Under the pieces are notes generated by a model that had not been told where the DNA came from, made no database searches, and saw only the letters and a program-made list of their open reading frames with translations. Positions 34,806 to 44,670 of a DNA stretch of 64,000 nt are shown one piece after another. A program made the translations under genes and the position numbers. This DNA comes from Herpetosiphonaceae bacterium. Lineage in GTDB: Bacteria; Chloroflexota; Chloroflexia; Chloroflexales; Herpetosiphonaceae. Location of the stretch: assembly GCA_026003835.1 (NCBI GenBank), contig BPHZ01000003.1:333655-397654 (forward strand), read 5' to 3'. Each line of letters begins with the position of its first letter. Positions within the stretch are counted from its first letter, which is position 1.

Positions 34806-35816
34806 ATGGATGTGTTTGTCAATCCCGGAGCACTGCTGCTGGTTGTGTTGCTACTGCCGCTCGGCGCCCTGATCTGGCTTTCCTGGCGAGTAGAGCAGCA
34901 AGACCGGAGCGCCCTCGGCGATTCCCGGCTGATTGGGCCGCTCCTGCGCGCCCCGGCCGGCAGGCGCCGGCTCCTGCGCACGGCGCTCTTGTTTACTGCC
35001 CTGCTGCTCATTATTGTTGCCATGGCTCGCCCTACCTTCGGCAGCGCTGATGAGAAATTGAGGCGCAAAGGGCTTCAGGTGATGATCGTCCTCGATGGTT
35101 CGCGTAGTATGGCCGTTGAGGATGTCTATCCGAACCGCTTCGACGCCGCTAAAAATCTCATCCTTCAGCTATTTGATGATCTCGACGGTAGTCAGTTTGG
35201 GATGGTTATCTTCGGCAGGACCAGCTATGTGCAGTTTCCGCTGACCTCCGATTTGGAGGCCGCCCGCAACCTGGTCGCTCCTCTCTCTGTTGATACGATC
35301 AACTCGCCGGGCTCCAATATCGCGGTCGCTCTTGAGGATGCGCTGCGCTCCTTTGTTCCCGGCCAAACCTCGGGCCGCGTGATCCTGCTCATTAGCGACG
35401 GTGGGGATCCCGAACAGGACGATCCCCCTGGAAGCGCAGTGCAGGCAGCGCGCAAAGTTGCCGCGGCGGGGATCCAGATCCATACCATTGGCGTTGGCAC
35501 TCCATCCGGCGGGCGTATTCCCTATGACGATCAAAGCGGCATGCGGAGCTACATGCAGGATGACTCTGGCCGCGAGGTGGTCAGCCGTCTCAATGAACAA
35601 CTGCTTGGACAGATCGCCAGCGTCAGCGGTGGGAGCTACTTCAGAGCGAGCAATCTAAGCCTGAACAGCCTTGCGGCGGCATTGGAGCGCGGTGCGCCGG
35701 TCGATTTGACGGATCAGCGATTTCGCGCCCGCGAGGATCGCTTCCAGCTGGTCATTTTGGCGGCCCTGCTCTTGCTGGTCTTCGAGTATCTATTATTAGG
35801 GCGGAGGGAGGCATGA
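34806..35816 (+). CDS. batB: BatB-like VWA membrane protein
   Basis: 336 residues with the same plan as its neighbour: two helices at the N-terminus, a VWA domain whose metal site reads DGSRSMAVEDV near residue 95, LLISDGGDPEQDD further on, and a final membrane helix (LVILAALLLLVFEYLLLG). The pair of VWA proteins BatA and BatB is the hallmark of this operon. ATG follows the batA stop by three bases and the stop overlaps the next start (ATGA). Confidence 0.9.
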   Translation: MDVFVNPGALLLVVLLLPLGALIWLSWRVEQQDRSALGDSRLIGPLLRAPAGRRRLLRTALLFTALLLIIVAMARPTFGSADEKLRRKGLQVMIVLDGSRSMAVEDVYPNRFDAAKNLILQLFDDLDGSQFGMVIFGRTSYVQFPLTSDLEAARNLVAPLSVDTINSPGSNIAVALEDALRSFVPGQTSGRVILLISDGGDPEQDDPPGSAVQAARKVAAAGIQIHTIGVGTPSGGRIPYDDQSGMRSYMQDDSGREVVSRLNEQLLGQIASVSGGSYFRASNLSLNSLAAALERGAPVDLTDQRFRAREDRFQLVILAALLLLVFEYLLLGRREA

Positions 35817-36538
35817 GCCGTCGCTATATTCTACAAAGCACGCTCGCGGTAGTCCTGCTGGGGCTGCTGGCGGGCTGTGGGCAGCGGGCCTCCGACTATA
35901 ACAGCCGAGGCAATGAGCTCTACGATCAGCAGCGCTACGGCGAGGCGCTGGCAGAGTATAGGGAGGCCGCGCGGCTGGCGCCGGAGCGCGCCGAGCCCTT
36001 CGCCAACTCCGGCAACGCTCGCCACCAGCTGCATGACTACCTCGGCGCAGCGGATGAGCAGCAGAGCGCGCTAACCCTGGCCGAGCCGGAGATTCAGGCC
36101 AAGATTTATTATGACCTGGGCAACTCTTATTACCGGCTGCGCGAGTGGGAGCAGGCTATTGAGTCCTATAAACAGGCGTTGCGCTTGAATCCGGATGATG
36201 GAGATGCCAAGTATAATCTTGAGCTTGCCCAGCGCCAGCTTCAACAGCAACAGCAGGCTACCAATCAGGGGCGGCCCGATCCAAATCGCCCGGAGCAGCA
36301 GGATGAGCAGGGCGGCAATCAGCGGCAAACCCAGCCCGGAGGCGAAGAGCAGCAGCGGCCCAATCCTGAGCCGCCGCCGCCGAGCATGTCTCGTGGCGAG
36401 GCTGAGGAGCAGCTCGATCGCCTGCGCCGGCGCGAGCAGCGCCGCTCCGATGAGATCTACCGCGACTATGCCGTGGGAGGCGAAGGCAGCGATTCAGAGG
36501 CGGGACCGGATGATCCTTCGGGCGAGCGCGATTGGTGA
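35813..36538 (+). CDS. batC: BatC-like TPR lipoprotein
   Basis: 241 residues. A signal peptide with lipobox LLAGC (Cys22) anchors it to the membrane. Residues about 30-145 form three TPR units (NSRGNELYDQQRYGEALAEY; AKIYYDLGNSYYRLREWEQA). A Gln/Pro-rich disordered stretch and a charged helix (EEQLDRLRRREQRRSDEIY) follow. It matches the TPR partner (BatC/E) of BatA and BatB. The start overlaps batB and the stop overlaps the next gene. Confidence 0.87.
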   Translation: MSRRYILQSTLAVVLLGLLAGCGQRASDYNSRGNELYDQQRYGEALAEYREAARLAPERAEPFANSGNARHQLHDYLGAADEQQSALTLAEPEIQAKIYYDLGNSYYRLREWEQAIESYKQALRLNPDDGDAKYNLELAQRQLQQQQQATNQGRPDPNRPEQQDEQGGNQRQTQPGGEEQQRPNPEPPPPSMSRGEAEEQLDRLRRREQRRSDEIYRDYAVGGEGSDSEAGPDDPSGERDW

Positions 36539-38136
36539 TGGCCGGCGATGTGATGGGTGTCATTCCTCTTTCCCAACAGTCATTGCAGGCGCTTCGCCCT
36601 GCCGCCGATCTCGTCCGTCACTATGAGAGCGGCGCCTGGCTTACCGGTGGCTGCGTCCGCGATGTGCTGTTGGGTCGCCCGACCCACGATTTCGATGTCG
36701 TCGTCGAGAAAAGGGCTATCGATCTTGCCCGGGCTCTGGCTGATGAAACCGGCGGATCATTTGTCCTGCTCGACGCGGAGCACCAGGTTGCCCGCACGCT
36801 GCTGCGCCTCGGTGATGTCTCCGTCGCTGTCGATTGGGCCGAACTGCGCGGCGGATCGATCGAGGCTGATCTGCGACTGCGCGACCTGACCATCAATGCG
36901 GTTGCCGTCCCGCTCCAGGACGCCGTCGATTGCGCTGGCCTGGCTGGGGAGCTGCTGATCGACCCGCTCGACGGCCTCGATGCTCTGCGCCGCCGCCAGC
37001 TCCACCCTTGTAGTGAGGATCTGTTCCGCGCTGATCCGCTGCGCGTACTGCGCGCCGTACGTTTGGCAGCTGAGCTGAGCTTTGCTATCTCGCCTGAGCT
37101 ACACACACTGCTGCAACGCGATGGTCTGCTGGTCACGCACAGCGCCGCGGAGCGGGTTCGTGAGGAGCTTGTCAGGCTCCTGCTGACACCGCACAGCGCC
37201 GCTTTCCTGCGCTACCTCGACCAGCTGCGTGTGCTGACTGCGCTCATCCCGGAGCTTGAGCCGGCCCGTGGGGTGACGCAGCCGATAGTCCACTTTCTGG
37301 ACGTGTTGGAGCATCTGTTAGAGGCTGTCGCCGTCGCTGACTGGATGCTGTCCCAGCTCGACGGTATCTCTGCCGAGTCGCTGCATGTCCTGCCTTCCGC
37401 AGATGCCGGCGATCCTTACCCGCCAGCATTTTTTGTGATGCCCGAGGCGCTGCGGCATGTGCCGGACCTGGCCTTCAGGCTGCCCTACCGCGAACACCTG
37501 CTCGAGCACTTTAATGCGCCACTTGCCTCGGGCCACCCGCGCCGCGCAATCTGGAAGCTGGCAGTGCTGCTGCACGACATTGCCAAGCCGCAGACGAAGC
37601 AGCCCAAAGCGGGCGGTGGGGTCTCTTTCTATGGCCATCAAACTATCGGGGCAGAGATCGCCGCGTCGGTTGCCGAGCGCCTGCGCTTCAGCCGCCACGA
37701 GGTCTCCTATATCGCGACGGTCGTCCGTGAGCATATGCGCCCCGGCCAGCTGGCCGACATTGAGGAGCTTAGCCGCCGGGCGATCTATCGTTTCTTCCGC
37801 GATACAGGCGATGCCGGTATCGATACACTGCTCCACTCGCACGCCGATCATATGGCGACGAGCGGGCCGCGGATGACTCGTGCGGCCTGGGAGGCCCATC
37901 TCCAGTGGACTGCGGCCATGCTCCATGTGCTCTACGAGGAGCAGGAGGTTGTCCACCCCCGGCGATTGATCGACGGTCGAGCGCTGATGGAAGCTCTTGG
38001 TCTGGCGCCTGGCCCGGAGATTGGCAGGCTCCTGCGCCTGATCGCTGAGGCGCAGGCTGCCGGCGAAGTACGCACAGCGGAAGAGGCGCTGTCTCTGGCC
38101 CGAGATCTTCACCAATCGCGCAGCACGGAAGTGTAG
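36538..38136 (+). CDS. cca: CCA tRNA nucleotidyltransferase / poly(A) polymerase family protein with HD domain
   Basis: About 532 residues. The N-terminal nucleotidyltransferase has TGGCVRDVLLG and catalytic carboxylates in HDFDVVV, then RLRDLTINAVAV and the RNA-binding-type head and neck (RVLRAVRLAAELSF). The second half has an HD motif (VLLHDIAKPQTK). It is predicted to add or repair the 3' CCA of tRNA; a large linker precedes the HD domain, so the protein is longer than the minimal class II enzyme. ATG 36538 overlaps the batC stop (TGATG). Confidence 0.87.
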   Translation: MAGDVMGVIPLSQQSLQALRPAADLVRHYESGAWLTGGCVRDVLLGRPTHDFDVVVEKRAIDLARALADETGGSFVLLDAEHQVARTLLRLGDVSVAVDWAELRGGSIEADLRLRDLTINAVAVPLQDAVDCAGLAGELLIDPLDGLDALRRRQLHPCSEDLFRADPLRVLRAVRLAAELSFAISPELHTLLQRDGLLVTHSAAERVREELVRLLLTPHSAAFLRYLDQLRVLTALIPELEPARGVTQPIVHFLDVLEHLLEAVAVADWMLSQLDGISAESLHVLPSADAGDPYPPAFFVMPEALRHVPDLAFRLPYREHLLEHFNAPLASGHPRRAIWKLAVLLHDIAKPQTKQPKAGGGVSFYGHQTIGAEIAASVAERLRFSRHEVSYIATVVREHMRPGQLADIEELSRRAIYRFFRDTGDAGIDTLLHSHADHMATSGPRMTRAAWEAHLQWTAAMLHVLYEEQEVVHPRRLIDGRALMEALGLAPGPEIGRLLRLIAEAQAAGEVRTAEEALSLARDLHQSRSTEV

Positions 38137-38217
38137 CAGGATAAATCTTCGCCTCCTGGGTGTACAATAGAGGTATCCAGAGCCCACGTGGTGCGCCAAT
38201 ACCGAAGGAGGTGGCCT

Positions 38218-39246
38218 ATGACGATGGGGCGTCTCAGGGTTGTTATCTACGGCCTGGGGCAGATTGGCATGGATATCGCCAGGCTGGTCCTGCTCCAATC
38301 GCACCTCGATCTCGTGGGCGCTATCGATCGCGATCCCGCAAAGGTTGGCGCTGAGCTATCCAATCTTCTAGATCTACCTCGAGGCGCTGGGATCATCGTG
38401 CGTGACGATGCTGAGGAGGCGCTTAGCGAGCTGCGGCCCGATGTTGTCGTGATTGCAACGACATCAGTGCTGCGGGACGTGCTGGTACAGGCGCGTCCGG
38501 CGATGGCTGTCGGTGCCTCTATCGTCTCTACCTGCGAAGAATTGGTCTACCCCTATACCAGGTACCGTGACCTGGCCATCGAGATCAATAACGAGGCTGT
38601 AGCTGCCGGTGTTGGTATCCTTGGTATCGGCATCAATCCAGGCTTTGTGATGGATCTGCTGCCAGTGGTGCTGACGGCGCCGTGCAGCGATATTCGATCC
38701 ATCCATGTGACACGTGTGATCAACGCCAGCGAGCGGCGCCAGGCGTTCGTCAACCGTCTTGGGATTGGCCTTGACCCGGCGGTTGTGCGCAAACGGGTAG
38801 AAGAACATCGCGGCCCGCATACCGGCCTGCTTGAATCACTCGGGATGATCGCCGGCGCGTTAGGCTGGCAGCTCGATCGTATTACTCAACGTGCCGAGCC
38901 AATCATTGCCGAAGAATGGATCCGCACGCCGTTCGTAACCATAGCGCCCGGTCAGGTGATGGGGTTTGCCCAAGAGGTGCAGGGCTGGATCGGCCGGCGC
39001 GAGGTGATCGAGCTGCGCTGGCGAGCGACCATTGGCGAGCGCTATACCCGTGATGCCCTGTTTATCGACGGCGTTCCGCCTATCGACCTCGTCATCAGAG
39101 ACGGTATCCACGGCGACCTGGCTACGGCCGCGCTGGCTACACGCGCCATCCCCGCGATCGCCGCCGCCCGTCCGGGCCTTCACACCGTCCTTGACCTGCC
39201 GATTCTTCACTATGTGGCCCCGCCCTGGCGGGGCGGGCAGTATTGA
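38218..39246 (+). CDS. DapB-like dihydrodipicolinate reductase family dehydrogenase
   Basis: 342 residues. A Rossmann fold starts at once (VVIYGLGQIGMDIARLVL) and VVVIATTSVLRDVL is the second nucleotide-binding segment. GVGILGIGINPGFVMDLLP recalls 2,4-diaminopentanoate dehydrogenase and related DapB-type enzymes rather than classical lysine-pathway DapB. The substrate is not known. AAGGAGG sits before ATG 38218; an upstream in-frame start is not needed. A TACAAT hexamer near 38163 may be the -10. The gene ends before a long hairpin. Confidence 0.8.
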   Translation: MTMGRLRVVIYGLGQIGMDIARLVLLQSHLDLVGAIDRDPAKVGAELSNLLDLPRGAGIIVRDDAEEALSELRPDVVVIATTSVLRDVLVQARPAMAVGASIVSTCEELVYPYTRYRDLAIEINNEAVAAGVGILGIGINPGFVMDLLPVVLTAPCSDIRSIHVTRVINASERRQAFVNRLGIGLDPAVVRKRVEEHRGPHTGLLESLGMIAGALGWQLDRITQRAEPIIAEEWIRTPFVTIAPGQVMGFAQEVQGWIGRREVIELRWRATIGERYTRDALFIDGVPPIDLVIRDGIHGDLATAALATRAIPAIAAARPGLHTVLDLPILHYVAPPWRGGQY

Positions 39247-39286
39247 GCGAAGCGCGGCCAGGGCATGCCTGGAACGAGTGTATCGT

Positions 39287-39328
39287 CGTAGAGCCGTTGT
39301 TCTTCGGAGGGCGCCCAACGGCTCTACG
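39287..39328. terminator. perfect 13-bp hairpin between convergent genes
   Basis: CGTAGAGCCGTTG (39287-39299) pairs perfectly with CAACGGCTCTACG (39316-39328) around 16 bases. No T-run follows on either strand, so termination is uncertain. The GTAGAG-n-CGTTG core relates it to the hairpin after sucD. Confidence 0.5.
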
Positions 39329-39338
39329 CTGCTCCCCG

Positions 39339-40352
39339 CTACTTCCGTTCGAGGTACTGCTTGCGATAATACTCCAGGTATTCGCCGGTCTTGATCTTGC
39401 GCCACCACCACTCGTTCTCGACGTACCAGCGTACTGTCTTCTCCAGGGCTTCGGCAAAGCTATGGCGGCTGCGCCAGCCCAGCGCTTGAATCTTGTCTGT
39501 ACGTACTGAGTAGCGCCGGTCATGGCCGGGGCGATCGACGACATGCTGGATCAGGCTGTGCGGCTTGCCAAGCAGATCGAGGATCATCCGGGCCATGACG
39601 ATGTTCTCTGTCTCGACGCCGCTGCCAATGTTGTAGGCCTCGCCGGGAACGCCGTGATGCAGCGCGATATCGATGCCCTCGCAGTGGTCGAGGACATACT
39701 GGTAATCGCGCTTCTGGCGACCGTCGCCATAGAGCGGCAGCGGCTGGTTGTCGATGGCATTGGTGATGAAGAGCGGCACCGCTTTTTCCGGGTACTGGTA
39801 CGGCCCGATGTTGTTGGTGCCGCGGGTGATGATTGCCGGTACGCCATGGGTAATGAAGTAGGCATAGACCATGTGATCTCCACCGGCCTTTGAGGCGGCG
39901 TACGGCGAGCGGGGCCGAGCGGGATCATCCTCGTGGGAGGAGTGGCCCTCGGGGATATGACCGTAAACCTCGTCGGTCGATACTTGCAAGTAGCGCTCGA
40001 CGCCAAACTCCCGTGCTGCATCGAGTAAAACGCACGTCCCCTTGATATTGGTATGAATATAATCGTCGGACGACATAATCGAGCGGTCGACGTGGGTTTC
40101 GGCTGCGAAATTGACGATGGTATCGATCTTGTGCTGCCGCATCGCTTCGCGCACCGCCTCACGGTCCGCAATATCGCCACGGACGAATCTGAAGCGAGGG
40201 TCCTGCTCCACCCGCTTCAGATTATCCAGGTTGCCGGCGTAGGTCAGTTTATCAAAGACCACAATGCGGTAATCCGGGTATCGCTCGAGCATATAGGCCA
40301 CGAAGTTGCTGCCAATAAACCCGGCGCCGCCGGTGACCAGAAGATTGCGCAT
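39339..40352 (-). CDS. rfbB: dTDP-glucose 4,6-dehydratase
   Basis: 337 residues, extended SDR family. The NAD-binding motif is TGGAGFIGSNF at residues 7-17, the active-site Thr/Asp-Glu region is VSTDEVYG, and Tyr/Lys are in SPYAASKAGGDH. The FNYGPYQ-like region (GTNNIGPYQYPEK) and HCEGIDIALHHG agree with RmlB/RfbB, which makes dTDP-4-keto-6-deoxyglucose for rhamnose and other sugars. The rest of the rml set is absent here. GAGG lies upstream of the ATG. It may act with the gmd-like gene and the glycosyltransferases in surface polysaccharide synthesis. Confidence 0.93.
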   Translation of the reverse strand: MRNLLVTGGAGFIGSNFVAYMLERYPDYRIVVFDKLTYAGNLDNLKRVEQDPRFRFVRGDIADREAVREAMRQHKIDTIVNFAAETHVDRSIMSSDDYIHTNIKGTCVLLDAAREFGVERYLQVSTDEVYGHIPEGHSSHEDDPARPRSPYAASKAGGDHMVYAYFITHGVPAIITRGTNNIGPYQYPEKAVPLFITNAIDNQPLPLYGDGRQKRDYQYVLDHCEGIDIALHHGVPGEAYNIGSGVETENIVMARMILDLLGKPHSLIQHVVDRPGHDRRYSVRTDKIQALGWRSRHSFAEALEKTVRWYVENEWWWRKIKTGEYLEYYRKQYLERK

Positions 40353-40463
40353 AGATATCTACCTCATTAATTGAAGATGATGGCGAGTCTCATTCCCGGC
40401 AAAGTTTCCCATAGAGGCCGGCGATTGTCAAACAGCAGCATCGCGCTGTCTGTTGCCATCTAT

Positions 40464-40471
40464 GCTATAAT
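40464..40471 (+). promoter_or_regulatory. candidate extended -10 promoter before the GT-C-like gene
   Basis: TATAAT at 40466-40471 is preceded closely by TATGC, giving a TG-n extended -10. The -35 region is weak. The start codon lies 33 bases downstream. Confidence 0.5.
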
Positions 40472-40503
40472 CCCCCTCTGGTAGATAGACTGCGAGAGAT
40501 ACC

Positions 40504-43347
40504 ATGCTGCTGGCGCTGCTGCGGGTTGCAAGTCTCATCCTGGTGCTGTACCTGCCCGGTCTGCTCTGGCGCCGGGCTTTCTATCGCCGCTCAGATGGTC
40601 TTCCAGCGCTCTATGAGGAACTGGTTATTGGGGCGCTGTGGAGCGGCTGGCTGGCGCTGCTCCTGGCAGTGTTGGGCATCTTCTCGCTGCCGCTCCACGT
40701 TGCGCTGACGCTGGCCTTTGCGGCGCTCGGCATCCTGGTTGGCAGGCGTTCTCGGGTGAGGGTCCAGGGCCCGGATCCTGCCTCGTCGAGGTCTGAGCGG
40801 CTGCTTTACGCGGCTGTCCTGATCCTCTTTGGCGTCCTCGTAGCCCGGCCGTTCGAGACCGTGCTGGGCAGTAAGGATGCTGGTGTCTATGCCAACACCG
40901 GCTATGCCATCGCCAGGACAGGCGGAATCGTGCTCTACGATCCCGTCGTAGTGCAGATCGCCCGCGACCAGTCGAGCCCTGACGAGCGCGTACGCGCCGC
41001 TGCTGCGCAGGCCGAGACCAATTTCCTTGGCACAAAGGATCGCACTCGCTGGCTGGCGACGCGCTACCGCCATCCGGGTTTCTTCCTCCTGGCCGGCGAT
41101 ATGGAGCGAGGGCGCGTTGTGCCCCAGTTCTTCCACCTCTATCCTGCCTGGATCGCGCTGTTCACCTCGGCTCTTGGACTCAAAGGCGGCCTGGCGGCGA
41201 CCGGCTACCTGGCGCTGCTTGGTTTGTGGAGCGTTGGGCTGCTTGGCCGGCGGCTGGCGGGTAGGACCGTCGGTATTCTCGCGCTGCTGTTTTTGGCCTT
41301 CAATACTGCACAGGTTTGGTTTGCCCGCTACACGACCTCCGAGGCGGCTGCGCAATTTCTGCTCTTCGCCGGGCTGGCTGCATTCGCCGCGTTTGCCGGC
41401 CTGTCGCCCGACCAGCGCCGCAGCCGTGCCGGTGTTTTCTATGGTGTGCTCGCCGGCGCGGCGCTCGGCCAGCTTGCGCTGAACCGGATCGATTTCTTTT
41501 GGGGTGTCGGCCCGGCCTTGGTCTACCTGATCTATGTCGCCGTCAGCAGGCGCTGGAGCCGCGGCCATACGGCTTTTGCCCTGGCCCTTGGGGCAATGCT
41601 CATCCACGCCGGGCTGCATATCTTCTTTATCGCTCGTGCCTACTTTATCGATACCGGCTTCGCCCGCTTCCAGGATTTCGCCGTCACCGCGCGCCTGATC
41701 TTCCCCCTGCTTACGCCGCCGTTACAGCACGCCTATTTGACCAATACCCGCAGTGGTCCGCTGCGTGATCCCTACCGCATCTGGCTGGAGCTGGCGGTAC
41801 TGCTGGGGCTGGTGCTGGCGCTGTGGGTGCTGTGGCGGCGCTGGCGCCTGGTGCGCGCATTCGAGCAGCTGGCCGCGCGCTGGCGGCCTACGCTGCTGCT
41901 TGCCAGCGCCCTGACGATCTTCGCGCTTGCCTCCTACGCCTACCTCATCCGCCCGCGCATCCTCACGCCGGAAGTGCTGGCTCACCCGCTTGAGAATCGC
42001 CTGGCCCTGGAGGGCTACATCGGCGCGCCCGTTCCCATTCCCAGGGAAGCATTTGAGAAGGAAGTCCACGCCATTGCCGTCGGCAATATGGTACGCCTGG
42101 GCTGGTATCTTTCGCCACTGGGTATTGTCTTGGGCGTGGCCGGCTTTCTGGTCTGGTGGCTGCGTGGCCTCGACCGTCGCTCGTGGATGTTCCTGGCCGT
42201 GGCGCTGATCTCCAGCGCCTTCTACATCAGGGATCTCTACGGCACAAGCGACCAGCATTACATCTACATTTTGCGCCGCTTTATACCAGCAGTCTTTCCC
42301 GGCTTTAGCCTGGCTGCGGCCTATGCCGTGGCCGTCCTATGGCGCAGCCGGCGTGTGGTGGCGCGCGGCCTGGCGACCGGCTGCGCAGCGGCGCTGCTGC
42401 TCTTCTTCCTGGCGACCGGCTGGCGCAGCTTTGTTCATGTTGAGTATGGCGGCGCGCTGGAGGGGCTTGGCGCCCTGGCTGCTCGGGTTGAACCGGAGTC
42501 GATCATTCTGGTGCGTGGCGGCGGCTATGCCCAGATCCGTGATATTGCCGCCGAAGTTGCCACGCCCCTGACCTATGCCTTCGACCGTAACGCGCTGGTT
42601 GTGACCAGCCCGGAGCCGGCGCGCTATGCCGGCCAGCTCTCCGACCAGGTACGTCATTGGATGCGGCAGGGCCGGCCTGTGTATCTGCTGCTTGGCTCAA
42701 ATGGCGGGAGCTTCCTGCTGCCGGGCCTGCGCCTTGAGCGGCTGGATAGCCTGGCGTTACACCTTGCCGAGTGGCAGCAGTTGAGGAACCAGAAACCAAA
42801 GCTGCCGGCAGAGAAAGAGCTGCACTACATCCTCTACCGCGTCCACGATGGGCCGCCGGACGCTGCCGGCGCTGCCGTCAGCCTGACCCCCAGCGATTAC
42901 GCGGCTCAGGTCGCCGGCTTCTACCGTGTTGAGCAAGATCCCGGCGGCCCGCCATATGCCTGGATTGCCGGTGGGAGGCTGCGGCTGCCTCCGTTCCCTA
43001 CCGATCGCCCGGCAACGCTAACGCTGCGTCTTGGCGCCGGCAAGCGCCCAGGGATCATCGGTACTAGCGCAAAGGTCTGCCCCAGTCTGGCCGCCGGCCC
43101 GCTCGGTGAGCGGCCGCTGCCGGTCAAACTGCCCTGCCTCGACGTTGGGCCTCAGCCGGCCGATTATACGCTGCAGCTTCCTCCACTCAATACCTCGGAG
43201 CCGCTGCTGCTGTCGCTCGACGGCCCGACATGGACGCCGTCTGTAGTGACGGCGCAGCTTCCTGAATCTGAGCGCATCCACGATGGACGTGAGCTGCTGG
43301 TGCAGTTCTACGGCCTGCTGGTCAGCGCCTCCCCGCATGGCGGATAG
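40504..43347 (+). CDS. large polytopic membrane protein, GT-C/GT39-like glycosyltransferase
   Basis: 947 residues with about 12 hydrophobic helices over residues 1-650 and a soluble C-terminal region of about 300 residues. After two early helices, a periplasmic-loop sequence SKDAGVYANTGYAIARTG provides an acidic residue where GT-C enzymes keep their catalytic base, and FARYTTSEAAAQFLLFAGL resembles the PMT/ArnT-type core. This suggests transfer of a lipid-linked sugar to a surface acceptor. A long C-terminal domain without obvious motif follows. The acceptor and sugar are unknown. An extended -10 lies just upstream. It is not obviously in an operon. Confidence 0.65.
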   Translation: MLLALLRVASLILVLYLPGLLWRRAFYRRSDGLPALYEELVIGALWSGWLALLLAVLGIFSLPLHVALTLAFAALGILVGRRSRVRVQGPDPASSRSERLLYAAVLILFGVLVARPFETVLGSKDAGVYANTGYAIARTGGIVLYDPVVVQIARDQSSPDERVRAAAAQAETNFLGTKDRTRWLATRYRHPGFFLLAGDMERGRVVPQFFHLYPAWIALFTSALGLKGGLAATGYLALLGLWSVGLLGRRLAGRTVGILALLFLAFNTAQVWFARYTTSEAAAQFLLFAGLAAFAAFAGLSPDQRRSRAGVFYGVLAGAALGQLALNRIDFFWGVGPALVYLIYVAVSRRWSRGHTAFALALGAMLIHAGLHIFFIARAYFIDTGFARFQDFAVTARLIFPLLTPPLQHAYLTNTRSGPLRDPYRIWLELAVLLGLVLALWVLWRRWRLVRAFEQLAARWRPTLLLASALTIFALASYAYLIRPRILTPEVLAHPLENRLALEGYIGAPVPIPREAFEKEVHAIAVGNMVRLGWYLSPLGIVLGVAGFLVWWLRGLDRRSWMFLAVALISSAFYIRDLYGTSDQHYIYILRRFIPAVFPGFSLAAAYAVAVLWRSRRVVARGLATGCAAALLLFFLATGWRSFVHVEYGGALEGLGALAARVEPESIILVRGGGYAQIRDIAAEVATPLTYAFDRNALVVTSPEPARYAGQLSDQVRHWMRQGRPVYLLLGSNGGSFLLPGLRLERLDSLALHLAEWQQLRNQKPKLPAEKELHYILYRVHDGPPDAAGAAVSLTPSDYAAQVAGFYRVEQDPGGPPYAWIAGGRLRLPPFPTDRPATLTLRLGAGKRPGIIGTSAKVCPSLAAGPLGERPLPVKLPCLDVGPQPADYTLQLPPLNTSEPLLLSLDGPTWTPSVVTAQLPESERIHDGRELLVQFYGLLVSASPHGG

Positions 43348-43492
43348 CCGCCTGAGAAGCCGAGAACAGCGCAACTGAAACTTAGTACCTACGGCCTATT
43401 CTCCCCCATAGGCCAAAAGGCTATACTCAGTACAAGCCCGACAGTTCCTGGCCTTGGCCTTTCCATATGTAACGCCTGAAGAGGAACGAGCA

Positions 43493-44032
43493 ATGCGACG
43501 ATCCAGAACCAAACGCGGCCAGACTCTGGTCGAATTTGCCATGATCTTGCCCTTATTGCTGGCGATCATTATGGGGATTATCGACTTCAGCTATATCGTC
43601 TATAGCTGGGCGGAGATCCATTTTGCTGCCCGGCGTGGCGCCGAGCAGGCGTCGAAGTTCCCTCCTAATGATGTAACCCAGCGTAAACTTAATAACCCTG
43701 CTTCAGGTGATGAGTGTGCCTTTAGTCTGATCCGGAGCGAAGTCTATCGCAATGGTGCTTTCTCGGCTGCTACAGGTCTGAGTGACGACGAGGTTACAAT
43801 CACCTTCTACAAGCGGAATAGTAACGATGGAACCCATCCAGATGGGAAATTCTCGACACCGATTGCAGCGGCGGATCGAAAATTAGGAACGCTGATCGAA
43901 GTGTCTATTAACCACTCGATCGTCCCGCTGACGCCACTTGGCACGCAGTTCTTTGGCAGCAGTATTGAGATGAATGCTGCCTCGCGGCGAAGCATTACCA
44001 GCCTGGCTTCTGCACTGGCTACTTGTCCGTAG
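43493..44032 (+). CDS. TadE-like pseudopilin 1
   Basis: About 179 residues. After a short basic N-terminus (MRRSRTKRGQ) comes the TadE-type segment TLVEFAMILPLLLAIIMGIIDFSYIVY, with the conserved Glu of the prepilin-like motif followed by a membrane helix, and then an extracytoplasmic domain. The protein is a minor component of the Tad/Flp pilus. A longer frame from 43454 lacks a ribosome-binding site; GAAGAGGAA is near ATG 43493. The upstream gap carries a hairpin (GGCCTAT/ATAGGCC at 43393-43414) and a TATACT that may be a promoter. Confidence 0.85.
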   Translation: MRRSRTKRGQTLVEFAMILPLLLAIIMGIIDFSYIVYSWAEIHFAARRGAEQASKFPPNDVTQRKLNNPASGDECAFSLIRSEVYRNGAFSAATGLSDDEVTITFYKRNSNDGTHPDGKFSTPIAAADRKLGTLIEVSINHSIVPLTPLGTQFFGSSIEMNAASRRSITSLASALATCP

Positions 44033-44051
44033 TTCTGCTCTGGAGGGGATT

Positions 44052-44633
44052 ATGATACGAAATCGGAACGTACGGTTCAAACGCCGCGGCCAGGCCCTTG
44101 TTGAAATGGCTTTGCTGGTGACGTTACTGTTTTTCCTGATCTCTGCGGCTTTTGACCTTGGAATGATTTTCTTCGCATATCAAGGGATTGCAAACGCAGC
44201 GCTCGAAGGTGTCAGCTACGGCAGTATGTTTCCACGGGGCGACCCGAATAATCCCAGCTCAACCATCTCTGAGTGGGATGATGAGATTCAGCTACGCGTG
44301 CGAAATGAACCCTTTATCCCTAGTAGCACTACCAGCCAAGTGCGACTGGTGAATCTACAGGATCTCGATGCTAATGGTACTGCAGATAGCGAGGCAGTAG
44401 TCGATACATATATCGATATCGAGATTAAGCCAAATGATCATGCTCAGCCATTTATCGATGAAGGGTTGACCCCATGTAGCGATACGAATCGAACTATTGA
44501 ACTCTGTGATATCTACGTGACTGTCCGCTACGATTACAAGCCGTTCTTTTTCCTGGCGCCTTTTATGGGTGCGGGAACCTTCCCCATCGAGGTGACTCGT
44601 TCGATGACTATTCGGGATGTAAGTAGCCCGTAG
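44052..44633 (+). CDS. TadE-like pseudopilin 2
   Basis: About 193 residues with a basic N-terminus (MIRNRNVRFKRRGQ), the motif ALVEMALLVTLLFFLISAAFDLGMIFF, and an extracytoplasmic domain ending before a short C-terminal strand. It follows the first TadE gene after 19 bases with TGGAGGGG before the ATG. Two TadE-type genes ahead of a TadG-type gene is the usual accessory set of a Tad locus, so both probably build the pilus tip or base. Confidence 0.85.
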   Translation: MIRNRNVRFKRRGQALVEMALLVTLLFFLISAAFDLGMIFFAYQGIANAALEGVSYGSMFPRGDPNNPSSTISEWDDEIQLRVRNEPFIPSSTTSQVRLVNLQDLDANGTADSEAVVDTYIDIEIKPNDHAQPFIDEGLTPCSDTNRTIELCDIYVTVRYDYKPFFFLAPFMGAGTFPIEVTRSMTIRDVSSP

Positions 44634-44670
44634 GAGCACTTAAAACCCTATACTGGGATTAGGAGGATAT